From Cydia pomonella (Eukaryota > Arthropoda > Insecta > Lepidoptera > Tortricidae): DNA of 64,000 bases. This document shows positions 52,037 to 63,059 of the stretch, piece after piece. Every line of letters starts with the position of its first letter. The stretch's first letter is position 1. The position numbers and the translations under genes are program-made. The stretch is from contig NW_026907788.1 of assembly GCF_033807575.1 (NCBI RefSeq), positions 186,001 through 250,000 of the forward strand, written 5' to 3'. A model generated the notes under the pieces. The model had not been told where the DNA came from, did not search any database, and saw only the letters and a program-made list of their open reading frames with translations.

Positions 52037-54460
52037 TTGACCGAAGCGTAGCGTAGGTCTACGTTTTGACTCGCGCAATCTGCTTTCGTATGTCCGGATG
52101 TTCTCCTCTACAGGTCGCAATTCTCAACCGATTCGCGTGAAATTTTACGACCATATTCTATGATCAAATAGAATTTTTTTGTCGATCCAGTTTTTGGAAC
52201 TTTTTCAAAATGGCGGAGTCATGGTACGTCGCGCCTAAACAAATAGTCGTATCGATATCATAAGAGTTTCCTCCTTGTGAGACATGGTTACAGAGTGATT
52301 TGCGAAAAATTGAGATATTTTAGAACGCTGGTTTAGGGGGTATTTAGATATTTAGGTTTTTCTCGAAAATAAGTAGCCTAATTTCACCGTGTCACATATA
52401 TCCATTCGTGGCTCAATTGGAATACACTAGCTTCACAATCATGAGATTCCGGGCTCAAATCCCGAACGATGAAATCTTTTTTGTTTTTTTTTTGCACTTT
52501 AATTTCTTATTTTTTATTGACTAAGCTTTGTAACAGGGAGAGAGAAGAGGACCCTGGATCTATTCCCTGAATTGTAACATTTTGTATTTTTTTTGTATTT
52601 AAATTTCGTATTGTTGATCAAGCGAGCACGAAGCGCGAGCAAAGCGTATTCGTTTCAGTTTTATTCTCTGAACTTTTTTTACAGCCGTTAAAGTTCAAGG
52701 AGACGGACAGTTGCGCAGGCGAAAACGGGTTCATGTTTAAAAAAATCTGAGCAGTTTTTGCATTAAGATTAATTTATCAACTTTGGCTTGGCTATAGAGA
52801 CGTAGTTGTAGATTGGAATATTGATATTATATTAGAAATAGAAGTTTAAACGTAAATGTATGTTATATTGCTTTAATAAATAAAAAATATATATCATAGC
52901 TAAAAGTGGGAAACGGTTTTCTAACATATTTCCTGCGTGCAGTCGCCGCAGAAAGTTTCGGTACGGTTCGTGGCATTCTTTTAGAAAATTTTGGTGCAGA
53001 TTACTAAGAGCCAGCGATGCTTGCTATAATTTTGTCTACAAAAATTCAGGCCACAAATTTGCAGGAACACAATGTTCCGAAGATTTATTACATATCTTCT
53101 GTTGATATTTTAGTCAAGGTATTCGATATAGCAAAATGATGTTTTAGCGGATTAAATTGCCAAATCCTATAGAGATAAAACACTACAGAGGGAAGCTCTG
53201 ATGGCCCTTCTTCTGCCGACGAAGATGGAGGTGGTTCTACTTTTACCATTCAGGGGATGACCGACTAACTGTGGGCGTTTGGAAATGGGAAAGGGAGTAT
53301 TTTCTCTTTCCTTCCCATTTTGTAGGCGTTGGCAAAGAGAATTTGAAATGGAGGTGGACTGTCAAACAAAATTTTGTTGCTACAGTAAAATTGCTGCTAT
53401 ATCTTTCGACACATGATAAAAATTGTAGAACGACATTTGACTTTCCTTTCCTTGATGATCTTTTTGATCCTTATTCGTTTACTAATATATGTTAAAATTG
53501 TTAAAGACCTAAAAGTGGCGCCATCTAATAGATAAAAGACCAAATATTTGACAGCATCGTTTTGAGCGATGGCACCATAACGTTCCAAAAGTTTTAATCA
53601 TATGTCCAAAGATGGCAGTAAATTTACGTGTCTACAAAGTTTTCTTAGTTAATAATTAATGAAAATTCCTTTTCCGTGCAGGCTTTTTAAATTCTGATAT
53701 ACGAAAAAGTATCTATAAAAAATTAAGAGCTATTAACATTATTTAGAGGTCGCTATAAATGAAACAATACTGCTATACAAAATAGTATGAAAATAAATTG
53801 ACCCATCAATAAATCTGCTTTGGAAATGTCTTTAAGGGCTCTTTATTCGTTTTATTTATTATTTATAAGTATAAGTATGCTTAAAAAGATGGCGATCGTT
53901 TTTTTCTTGTTTTAGGTAACTTTGAATTTTTTTATTTGTATGAGGATATTGCAAATCACAAAATCATAGCGACCACCTAATCATTCGCAAATGAGTTCAA
54001 ATTTGGCACATAGATTACTGTTCCATAAAGGGAGCCATGTGAAGATAAAATCCTTTCAACTTTTCTCTACATACAAAGTTGGACCATCCTATTCGATAAT
54101 TATGTTTTTTTGTCAATTTAGTTTTTATAAATTCTTCTAAACAGCGGAGCCATAGGTACATTTATTCAGTTTTAAGGGCTCCTCGACACGATGGCCCAGC
54201 GTAGGACGCAGCTATGCGGTGAAATGAGATAGCAATATCACTTGCTCCCTCTAACGCAGTGGTTCCTAACCTTGTCAGTTCTGCCACCCCTATGACTAAC
54301 TAGGGAACCCGATTTTACCCCTACTCCCAATAAATATCAATATTCTTTCTTACAGGTCTAATTTCTGTTATATGCGCCCCTAGGACTTGCCTACGCTGGG
54401 CCATCGTGTAGAGGAGCCATAAGCTATGCTCGCGAGGTCTACAGCTCACAGAGCTACTAG
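52037..54460 (+). mobile_element. Helitron-like element, 2.4 kb, copy 2
   Basis: Same ends and cargo as 47472-49895, offset exactly 4565 bp: tRNA-like segment 52406-52476, MITE R 53362-53647, second MITE 54176-54418. The terminal CTAG (54457-54460) is again followed by T, and the left flank is a different sequence ending in A. Identity appears complete in all stretches compared. Confidence 0.8.
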
Positions 54461-54499
54461 TTTAATTTTGATTTAATTCTTGTGATAGACTACAATACC

Positions 54500-54742
54500 T
54501 ATACTCTGTATCTTTAGGTATTTAAATAAAAGTAAACAAACAATTTGTAAAATTTCGGGTAGTTATAACATTTATAGGTTAACCAACCAAATACAAAACC
54601 GCCTGGATCTGTCACTAAAAGACCTCACTTTAAACCTAGATTATTTGATCATGTAATGTTTTCATCTACCAACTGGCTTATGAAGCCATTTGAGGGTAGA
54701 TTTTGTTTACCATTTTTTAAATACCTAAAGATACAGAGTATA
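54500..54742. mobile_element. 243-bp MITE with perfect 25-bp inverted ends
   Basis: TATACTCTGTATCTTTAGGT with ATTTA at 54500-54524 is exactly inverted at 54718-54742. The interior matches the older copy at 11165-11375. It begins 40 bp after the Helitron end. Confidence 0.85.
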
Positions 54743-55045
54743 GTGGTAGAGAGGCAGATAAAGAAATAACGTTTTTTTATTTTTCCGCGGTAGGCCCTCG
54801 TGTCAGCGCTCTTTCTATTGTGTTACTTGCTATTTCAAAAAAAATACAAAAACAGCGAATTCCTTTATATATTTCAATAACATCTGCTAAGCTCGTGTTT
54901 TACATTGTTATTTTACATTCGCGGTCCAATTCACCACATGGCAGCTCTGCTACGCAGGACGCCAACCCACGCGGCGGATTGCAAGCGGTGGACGGGGTTT
55001 GCAGGCTTTATAGGACCCAAGAGGCATCCTATTTAGGTGTTGCAG

Positions 55046-55170
55046 TAGGGCTAAGATGGTCGGCTCTTTATCATTTGTCACCATACCTGTCCCGTTCTAA
55101 TAAGTATGTAAGTGCGAAAGTGACGGGCATAGTGACAAGTGATAAAAGTGGAACCATGATGCCGCCGCAG
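55046..55170 (+). mobile_element. MITE Q, copy 2
   Basis: TAGGGCTAAGATGGTCGGC to GATGCCGCCGCAG; collinear with 26415-26540. It is abutted directly by the candidate exon. Confidence 0.7.
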
Positions 55171-55318
55171 GACACCACGGAGTCCGCGGGCACTTACACA
55201 ATCCTACATAATGAGGCGGACGGCGAGGCGGACTGTATCTTTAATTGCAAAAAGAGCATGAGAATCCAATCTGGGATGCACTTACCAGAATTTGAAGCCC
55301 ATCCTGACCTGCTCATAG
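55171..55318 (+). CDS. Candidate host exon, unrecognised
   Basis: 148 bases open in one frame, starting DTTESAGTYTILHNEADGE and ending LPEFEAHPDLLI. An AG (CCGCCGCAG) lies just before it, and a good donor (CTCATAG|GTAATG) just after. GC at third positions is higher than in the surroundings, as in real coding DNA. The AG lies in MITE Q and lacks a pyrimidine tract. Either the MITE disrupted the exon or its true 5' end, or the frame is chance. The same frame stays open back to 54820 through the MITE. I cannot name the protein. Confidence 0.35.
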
Positions 55319-55345
55319 GTAATGTTATTTATGTATACCTTTTTT

Positions 55346-55606
55346 GACGACCGGTTTGGCCTAGTGGGCAGTGACCCTGCCTACGAAGCTGATGGTCCCG
55401 GGTTCAAATCCTGGTCCCATGTATTCGTGTGATGAGCATGGTTCCTGAGTCATGGGTGTTTTCTATTTATTTAAGTATTTATAAATATTTATATATTATA
55501 TATATCATTGTCTAAGTACCCGCAACACAAGCCTTATTGAGCTTACTGTGGGACTTGATCAATTTGTGTAATAATGTTCTATAATATTTATTTATTTATT
55601 TATACC
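55346..55606 (+). mobile_element. SINE-A, full length, small deletion
   Basis: GGTTTGGCCTAGTGGGCAGT and box B GGTTCAAATCC. A few bases of the GCATTTATTTGTG stretch are lost. (TTTA)n tail. It lies just downstream of the candidate exon's donor. Confidence 0.85.
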
Positions 55607-55811
55607 TAATACCTATTTTTGGATCAAATATATGTCTACATAAATAAAGTGATTACCTCCTTATCGTAATAAGGCAGGCAGGCAGGTTATGAAGCGAAAG
55701 TAATGTCTCAGGTGATATATTGTGTATAAATAAACCTTTAATATCTAAGCAGGCACTATTTAATAAGAATAAAAGCGTAGAGCCCACTTGGTAAGCGGAC
55801 ACCGTAGCTCT

Positions 55812-56590
55812 TACACCGTGTTATGGTTTTCAACTTCGTTAATTTCCAGGATGCGTTCCTGAGCTTTATTTAATTTCTCAAAGACACTGGTATTCTAATT
55901 GACTTTATTTCGCTTCAAAAGATAATTCTTACGAGTGTGTGAACTTGCCTTAGGCCTTGTTTACATATTGGTTATGTAAAGTACGAGGTTGATTTTGATG
56001 TATGGGTGTGAAGCTTGGACTCTGACTCAGAAAGAAGAGAGCAAGCTCTTAGTGGCGGAGAGGAAAATCTGGCGGAAGATTCTGGGACCTATCAGAGATG
56101 AAGATGGAACTTGGAGGCGTAGGAAGAATAGGGAGCTAGAGGAGCTGGTTGCGATGCCCAATATAATTGGCTTGATCAAAGGCACACGACTCCGCTGGCT
56201 CGGTCACCTAGAGAGGATAGGAGAGGATCGTGCCGTGAGAAGAGCGTATGTGGGGCACCCGGGTGGAAAACGTCCGTCTGGGCGTCCCAGATACCGCTGG
56301 AGTGACGAAGTCCTAAAAGACCTGTTCGCCCTCGGAATACCCAACTGGCGTGAAGTGGCGCAGGATAGGGCAGAGTGGCGCTCTCTTGTGTCAGAGGCCA
56401 AGATCCTGTTTGGGTCACTGAGCCAGTGAAGAAGAAGAAGAAGAAAGTACGAGGATGCAGTTGCTGCAAATTGCTCTCAAACGATCCATATACGAAATGA
56501 CATTGATATGTCATAGTTTACAATTGTTGGGTTGAGTTAAATATAATGCCCGTGTTACAACAACGCTATATGCAGCATTTAATTTTTTTT
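55812..56590 (+). repeat. Repeat A, copy 3 (interrupted)
   Basis: ACACCGTGTTATGGTTTTC, CCTTAGGCCTTGTTTACATA and ATGCCCGTGTTACAACAACG in order; interrupted by the LINE at 55989-56443. Confidence 0.7.
55989..56443 (+). mobile_element. RTE-like LINE, 5'-truncated, (GAA)n tail
   Basis: The frame enters without an ATG and reads MYGCEAWTLTQKEESKL, RLRWLGHLERIGEDRAVRR, GGKRPSGRPRYRW and a stop after FGSLSQ at 56429. This is the post-RT region of an RTE-type LINE, distinct from the one at 16690. An 11-bp target duplication, AAAGTACGAGG (55978-55988 and 56444-56454), and a (GAA)n tail fix its limits. Confidence 0.88.
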
Positions 56591-57237
56591 GTAAAATTGT
56601 ATCCCATCTAAAACATAAATGTGAAATGAGAACCAAGTTCAATATTAAGAATATGCGTCATTGTTGATTTCGCCGGCAAAATTAAAGTTCAGGATTTGAC
56701 TTCCATTGAATTCACGATAAAAATAGCTGCGTTAAAATCATTTTCAAGTTCAAAAATTACAAATTCTAAAACACCCAAACTTTGCCACCCGTCTCGTGTT
56801 ATACAAAAGCATAAAATACCAGTCTCATTTATTGATTTCCCAATTATTATTATTTTTCTGGCACGCGATTTTTCTATAATCTTTTTTCCATTATATAGCA
56901 ATGAGATTACCGTTCTTAAATTTTCATTAAATGGTCTCAATAATACGTACTAATTCTGATAGTTGATAGTTTAGATTTTTATTTGATGGGCAGATTTATA
57001 TTTAGTTTAGTTTTTTTTACCAGACTTCGCTAAAATTTGGTAAGTCTTCAGCTACTGATTCAGGGCGGAATAAATTCAAAATTCAAATTAAGAATAATAA
57101 AATTTATGTAATATTCCGTTGAATTGCAAAAATACCATACGTTTAAACTCAGAGGAATATTTAGCAGGACATACAGTAAAATAGTGCTTATATTTATTGT
57201 ACAGAATAAGGAACTCTATTTATTTTTATTTTTATAA
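56591..57237. other. Unassigned, between inverted repeat A ends
   Basis: Overlapping 83- and 85-codon frames on opposite strands (56689-56953) are open. Neither has recognisable motifs; antisense openness suggests composition rather than coding. Confidence 0.35.
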
Positions 57238-57345
57238 AACGTAATTAAATGTTGCCTATAGCGTTGTTGTAACACGGGCATTATACGAGTATTTAACTCA
57301 ACCAAACAATTGAAAATCAATTATTGATTCTACTACATTCTTAAA
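57238..57345 (-). repeat. Repeat A, 3' fragment, inverted
   Basis: CGTTGTTGTAACACGGGCAT and AACTCAACCAAACAATTG are the inverse of the end of the copy at 55812-56590. The two lie ~650 bp apart, head to head. Confidence 0.65.
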
Positions 57346-59165
57346 ATAACCATATTTTTAAATGTGCAATCAAGGTTACGAATAGATACCTAAAATATAA
57401 TATTAGACCATGAATTAATAAAATAAACAAACCTTTATATCTCTCGTATAACTTCCAAGAGTAGCCAATAAAAGCAACAACAACGGCGAATTAAATTTGA
57501 AAATAAAGCTTTTTCCAAATCACGAAACTTTACTTTGTTACGAATCTCGGCTCTGCTGCCGTACGCGCGGTCTCCCGGAGAGTTCGTAGCAGACTAAAGT
57601 CGAAACCGACGTATAAGTCGACTAAAACACCCTTACCTTTATTACTACTACACTCCAAACCACAAAGCATACATTGCGTGCTTAATACGAACGTACGCTC
57701 TAAGTTGTGTTCTGGTCGCGTCAGTGGATATGATGAAAGGTAATTTACTCGTTCGTTTGCGTTGCGTGGTGGTGGACCCGCCCGCTTTGCAGCCACCCCA
57801 CATTCTCCTATATTCAAAGTGCTTAAGCCTGTATTGTATGTCTGTAGAGAAGGTGGGCTTTTCAATCAGATGCGCTGCCCTTAAACCGGTAGAGAGTACC
57901 GAGTTGCATTCAAAAGTCTAAAGTTAATTAACTCTGGTATAACAATGTCTGGCAGGTTTTTTTTCCTATCCTTTATGCGTCCATTTCCAATACCTGTGTC
58001 TATGTTCACATTAATTAATGAACCAGTTCTCATTTTGTTTCTTCTTATTCTCTACTTATTTCGAAGGCATAAATACCTAGAAGTATCATTGTATTTAAAG
58101 ATAGGTTTTAAAAGCCTTTCTTTAAGGATTGTTAACTATTTTCGGTTGTCTTGTTTTGACATTTCTCGCTCTCAATTGACATGAAATGATTTGCTTGAAT
58201 TGAATTTTCAAGGCTTTGCCTCGACATAAAAAAACTTCTGCGTTAGTGCGTTCAATTTAATTCGAGAATACTAAGGAGAGAAAAAGGGGAGGTCCGTTTA
58301 ACGAGCGAAGACATGGGCAGAAACTCGTTGATAATAAAATGGCTAATATAACGAAAGACCCAACCATCTGCCTGTCATCATATTTATATGTTAATCTCCA
58401 CCATTATTATGTCATTTACGTCGGCTGAACATTTATTATCTCCGGTGCGGCAAACAAAACGAAATCATTAAATGCGGTCCCCGTTTTAACAAAAATGTCC
58501 ATTAGTAACCCTTCTCAAATGCTGCGTAAGCCCAGCTTTGTTTTTTGTGATATTTTCATGGCTCTTTTTTTAGATTTCCCCGACTTTTGTCGTGATACCC
58601 TGCGATGGGTAGATTGGAATACCGAAATGTTTTATTATTTGCCGGTTATTTGCGTTATGGTCGGATCGAGGGGATCAGCGAAATGAGAACGGACAGCCGC
58701 AGTCTGAGCGCTAATCCAAATGATTTTCGAATGTGCGCATCTATACATCATTACTTTTTTTAATTTGTTATAAGTGTTACCAAAAAAAAGTAAAAATAAA
58801 AAGAGAAAATGTTTTTCCACTTCTAAATATTATCCATTCTCCATGTTTTTTTTATGTTATTCACACAATGAAAAACTAAGTTTATACCCTAGTAGCATTT
58901 TGGTAGGCATTTTGTTTGGGCCTCTGTAAGTAAACAGAGAGAGAGAGAGTAGGTTTTCCTTTTTTTTTCATAATTAGCAATACATTTAAAGCGAAACCTA
59001 TAAACCTAGAATATATAATGCTGAAGCGATCGACATCAATATCAAAGTGATTTGTTAAGATTTAGTTAGTGGAAACCGTTTTCGCCGGAAATAGAATTTC
59101 ATAGAAAATGTACCGTTATTTTGTTAGGATCGCAAAGCTATTATAAACTGAAATAAATGTCATAT
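57346..59165. other. Unassigned; GC-richer patch at 57540-57790
   Basis: The patch (CGTACGCGCGGTCTCCCGG and the ATGATGAAAG|GTAATT stretch at 57731) could be a promoter/first-exon region, but no protein-like frame or partner exon is convincing. The rest is AT-rich. Confidence 0.3.
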
Positions 59166-59275
59166 ACTAAGAGAAAGTGACCAAGGCCTCCAGTGCCCCA
59201 GGCTGGAATCGAACCAGCGTCCTCTGCTATCGCGGCAGGTGCCTGAGCCACTCGGCCACCGGGGTCACGGTGGCA
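59166..59275 (-). mobile_element. tRNA-derived SINE head
   Basis: On the minus strand GGTGGCCGAGTGGCTCAGGC (box A) and GCTGGTTCGATTCCAGCC (box B with paired stem) are followed by AGGCCTTGGTCACTTTCTC. The body beyond the tRNA part and the relative at 7815-7920 argue for a SINE rather than a tRNA-Leu/Ser gene. Confidence 0.6.
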
Positions 59276-59442
59276 TTAGGCGAATTTTTCCAAGTAGGTA
59301 TATGCATTTCTTACTGAAGGCTTACGGCGCCCCCTAGCCATCTCTAAGGTAGAACAGTATGATTCATACCTTCTAACTGGATCAACTCAGGTGATACCGA
59401 GCTAGCGAGAGAGATGGCGCTGCCAATCAATACTATTAGAAT

Positions 59443-59550
59443 TTTTTTTTTTTTTTTTTAATAGCCTATCTTGTGTCCCACTGCTGGGCAAAGGCCTCCC
59501 CTTTTTTCCGCCACTCATCACGGTTTGAAGTATGTTCCCGCCAGTCTCTG
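59443..59550 (-). mobile_element. SINE/LINE 3' end with poly-A
   Basis: On the minus strand GCCTTTGCCCAGCAGTGGGA with ACAAGATAGGCTATT is followed by a ~17-base A-run. It resembles the SINE-B 3' end (GCCCAGCAGTGGGAC) but with a poly-A tail. Confidence 0.6.
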
Positions 59551-60127
59551 CAAAAAGCGTTAATTAGAATTATTAGAACAAATTAAATTATTTTTAGAAA
59601 ATATTTTAATTTGTTTTTATTTCAAATAGAAACACAAACAAAATTAATTACGAGTGATTACCAATGGAAATAGTTACATAGAAAAAAATACGGATTATTG
59701 TGAAACGTTGTATGAGGCATATTCTACTAGCAATACAACATGCTTATAAGCATCTATAGATACGGTAAGTTGATGCAAAATATATGGAGATCCCACTAAG
59801 TAGGCCCACACATAGCAGATTACCGGATTCGGCCTCTTGCCAGTTGGCACCGCTCCGCCTGTCTTTATCCCTGCGTGCATTACAGACTTAATCAAGAAGT
59901 TAATATGTACATATAACAATAGGGACCGTGCGCGTTGGAGGGTCTGCTATCTTGTGGCCTGAATCGGAACCATAAACATGTACATTTACGCGTCACGTGT
60001 TTTGTTGTGCATAGTAGGTTCTGCCATCTTGTGGGCTACATCGGAACAATAAACATATTTACGCCTCGCGCCAAAAATCTGACAGCTCCTGTGCTGCCTC
60101 CTACAGTTTATTTCGGAATTTTGGATG
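59551..60127. other. Unassigned; short tandem pair at 59936-60068
   Basis: TCTGCTATCTTGTGGCC with AATCGGAACCATAAACAT repeats imperfectly ~74 bp later (TCTGCCATCTTGTGGGC). No gene. Confidence 0.4.
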
Positions 60128-60228
60128 TGCCGTGTTCAAATCTTGGTAAGGGCATTTATTTTTGTGATGAGCATGAGTATTTGTTCCCCAGTCATAGGTG
60201 TTTCCTATGTATTTAAGTATTCATCTGA
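60128..60228 (+). mobile_element. SINE-A fragment
   Basis: CAAATCTTGGTAAGGGCATT and GTGATGAGCATGAGTATTTG, then GTGTTTCCTATGTATTTAAG. The head and tail are missing. Confidence 0.6.
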
Positions 60229-60397
60229 CAAGCCTAGTGAAGCGCAACCTTTTCTCGAAGCGCTTCGTCGTTTTTTTTAACCCCTATAACTTGGGTTTGT
60301 ATTATCCCAGATAAACAAAATTCTCGGGATATGATGTCAACAGTGGACTTATTGAACATAAAAAGTTACAATTGCATAACTCTTGTTGTTCTTGTTT

Positions 60398-61325
60398 CAA
60401 TTGCTCAAAGGTTAACTGGAAGAGATCACTTAAAGGCATACGTTCGCCTTTGTACTAATGATGAGTGTTTTATTTCCTGTTTTGTTTTCATCTTCGTACA
60501 AAGCGCAAAAAAAATGTGTGAGGTCATTGTGCGGGGCCCACTACCTAGATAGCTGCAGGCCATTATTCAAGAGAAAAAAGATACTCCCTTTACCATCCTT
60601 GTACGTCTTTGAAATGTGTAAATTTGTTAAAAATAATGTACAATTATTTAAAAAAAAGGGCAGCGATAAACGGCACAAATACGACCTAGAGATACCGATG
60701 CATCAAAGACTAAAGCTGTTCCAAAATAACTGCTATTGTATGGCTATAAAGTTGTATAATTCTATTCCCGTTGGTATAAGAACACTAGAAGGAAAGGCTT
60801 TTGGAAAAAAACTGTACAGTTTACTGATGGAACATTGTTTTTATAACATAAATGATTTAATACAATATTTTAAAAATAATAATGTTTAGATTATTTAATT
60901 AAGTAATTTGACATCGACACATATTAATATTTGATTTAAATTTTTGTCATTTTAATGGAATGCTTGTTTTGTTGTAATTTATTTTCGTGCTTAATATTCG
61001 AATGCTGAAATGCCAGCCAGACATGTAAAGAACTGTACAGTTAACTATGGGAACATTGTTTTTATGACATTAGTGAACCAATACAACATTTTAAAATTCA
61101 TACTTTTTAGATAATTCAGTTTAGTAATTTGACATAGACACACATTGACATTTTTTTTTCCCAATATTTTTCAGTACGGCTTCTTTTATATTTGTAATTT
61201 TTTTTTTGTGATTAATATTTGAATGCTGAAATTCCAGCCGAACATGTAAAGAACTGAATTTGTATACTAACAGCTTATCAACTCATGTTTTATCAAATAA
61301 ATGATTATCTTATCTTATCTTATCT
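60398..61325 (+). mobile_element. Jockey/CR1-like LINE, 3' end with duplicated terminus
   Basis: A frame ending at 60889 reads AQKKCVRSLCGAHYLDSCRP, then KKILPLPSLYVFEMCKFVK and AIKLYNSIPVGIRTLEGKAF. This is the conserved region after the RT in Jockey/CR1-type LINE ORF2. The start is truncated. The 3' region ends in (TTATC)n at 61300-61324. The last ~220 bp (from about 60808) are tandemly duplicated at about 61026-61254. Confidence 0.75.
60458..60889 (+). pseudogene. LINE ORF2 C-terminal fragment
   Basis: 143 codons without a stop. The ATG at 60458 is internal to the original LINE ORF and has no meaning as a start. It has no catalytic RT residues. It ends LLMEHCFYNINDLIQYFK then NNNV. Confidence 0.75.
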
Positions 61326-61545
61326 ACAATAAAGAGTTTACTACTACTACTACTCTTATATACTTTACATTTTTATGGATATCTAAAAAAACGATTTCTT
61401 CACTGACTCACTCACTCATTCTCTGATGATCATCGAAACTCTTTTAGGGTAGTTCCTGAAGTCCTAGAAAGCTCAAATTTGGCATGTAAGCTATTTGTAT
61501 TAGTACACAAACAATAAAAAATCTAAAACTTGGAACTTTTACCTA
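61326..61545. other. Unassigned repeat-like DNA
   Basis: CACTGACTCACTCACTCATT and AGAAAGCTCAAATTTGGCAT are phrases I associate with common lepidopteran repeats, but no partner is present in the window. Confidence 0.35.
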
Positions 61546-62011
61546 CAGGGTGATTCAGAAGACGTGAGCAGGATCAAGCTTGAGCATTCAGTAAGTTATA
61601 AGCAACTGTTTCGTACCAGTATTTGTGCGATTAACGTTCTTTTATTTTTTACTGTTCAAAAAAAAATTTATAATTTATTTAGGCCATGTATGGTCACCCT
61701 ATTTGTTTTATCCATAACAAGTGACAAATTGAATGTCATCGGAGTCTGGTTACTTTTGAAAAATCGTATCTCACTCAAGTGTGACATTTTGTTTTCTTCA
61801 TAATCAAACTGCTGTCATAACGGTTAAAGAGGTTTTATCTTTCTTAATTAAGTGTTGTAGGGTGTCCATGGTTGTAGATTATCAAATTTGTCCTTCCCAA
61901 AAAGTTAAATAACAGAAATAAAGCGAGATTGTTTTACTTAAATATGATGATGAACGGTTTATTTACTGATTGTGTAGGCTTAGTCCTGCTCACGTCTCAT
62001 GAATCACCCTG
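61546..62011. mobile_element. 466-bp DNA-transposon derivative, TA-flanked
   Basis: Inverted ends CAGGGTGATTCAGAAGACGT and (inverted) CAGGGTGATTCATGAGACGT continue to GAGCAGGA, with TA on both sides (61544-61545 and 62012-62013). The internal 79-codon frame at 61564 starts inside the inverted end and is not transposase-like. Confidence 0.75.
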
Positions 62012-62339
62012 TATACAGCACGCAATTCCGTATCGTTTCATTCTCCGCGATAATTTTCTTAAAAGTACTTATTAATTACGTCAAAAACTTTTTTGTGAAA
62101 AGTATGACGTAGATTACGTGTCTTTCCTGTGGACATCACTCAATAAATGGACTTAAATTACCTAATTATTTTACTGCCCATAGGGAAGACACCCGTTTTT
62201 CAAAACAATTATGACCCAATTATCTATCTATGTATTTCCTTTTTATATTTGCTTTTCATAATGAATGAAATGAAATGAAAACATTTATTTCGGACAAAAA
62301 CATCCATATTATGTTAGTAATGACTTACGGCTAAGTGTG
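62012..62339. other. Unassigned AT-rich sequence
   Basis: Nothing supported. Confidence 0.3.
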
Positions 62340-62610
62340 TTAGTAAAAAGTATAATTACAGTTTGGAATGGCATGCAGCGACATCCAGTGAATAAGGATA
62401 GGGCTGTCCATCCTCTCAGCAATCACTTTCAGGAGAGTGTTGGTACTGCCCCGAACACGTTCGCCCAGGGACGCTGTCCGCTTCCGCATCACGGCTTGGA
62501 AACCGTCGGTTCTCCATGCGGCGAACATCCCTGACGCGCTGCAGCGCCAGGGCAGCCCCAACAACCCCCTGAAGGCGTTATTGTACTGGACGCGCAGAGC
62601 ACTGTAGGCT
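62340..62610 (-). mobile_element. LINE ORF2 C-terminal fragment
   Basis: On the minus strand the frame reads QYNNAFRGLLGLPWRCSASG, then MFAAWRTDGFQAVMRKRTAS and AERMDSPILIHW. This is a widespread C-terminal block of lepidopteran LINE reverse transcriptases (Jockey/CR1/R1 group). It is GC-rich against its surroundings and truncated at both ends. Confidence 0.75.
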
Positions 62611-62958
62611 TTTTTATAATAACTAATATGTACAATAAATGCACGTATAATACTTATATATAATTTTGGGTCTTAATTACAAGATACTTGCATACCGTAG
62701 GCCCTCTTTGGCATCCCCTGGGCCCGATAGGAAACCCGACCACATTCCAATTTACCGCGTGAAGGTGGTAGAAAATATCAACTGTGACCTCCAAAGGCAG
62801 TTTTTTTTTAAATATTGTTATTGTGTCCTGTCCCATCAGCTAGGCGACAATAGCAAAGCATAGTTTGTAGAATAGAGTAGAATACATGTTTTTAATAATC
62901 TATGATCGTGTTATTCGCAAAGACACGTGCCTTGCACCGCAACACAAGCAATTTAGGA
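62611..62958. other. Unassigned sequence
   Basis: No gene or partnered repeat seen. Confidence 0.3.
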
Positions 62959-63045
62959 ATTAAATAAATAAATATTATATGGACATTCTTACACAAATTG
63001 ACTAAGTCCCACGGTAAGTTCAATACATGCCGCCCAGAGTAGGTA
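62959..63045 (-). mobile_element. SINE-A 3' fragment
   Basis: AAATAAATAAATATTATATG and ATTGACTAAGTCCCACGGTA; the head is absent. It abuts the LINE K copy. Confidence 0.65.
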
Positions 63046-63059
63046 CTTCTTTTTGACAT

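Noticed and set aside
47472..54460. The two 2.4-kb repeats as LTRs of one retrotransposon
   Set aside because: They do not start TG and end CA, there is no target duplication outside, no primer-binding site, and the 2.1 kb between them has no gag/pol; the ends fit Helitrons.
56689..56953. Overlapping 83- and 85-residue frames on opposite strands
   Set aside because: Both strands open at once in AT-rich DNA without motifs; treated as chance.
57530..57865. 111-residue minus-strand frame in a GC-richer patch
   Set aside because: Several competing frames, no recognisable domain and no splice partner; noted only as a possible promoter/first-exon region.
59195..59268. Possible tRNA-Leu/Ser gene on the minus strand
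   Set aside because: Box A and box B are good, but the sequence continues into a SINE-like body shared with 7815-7920.
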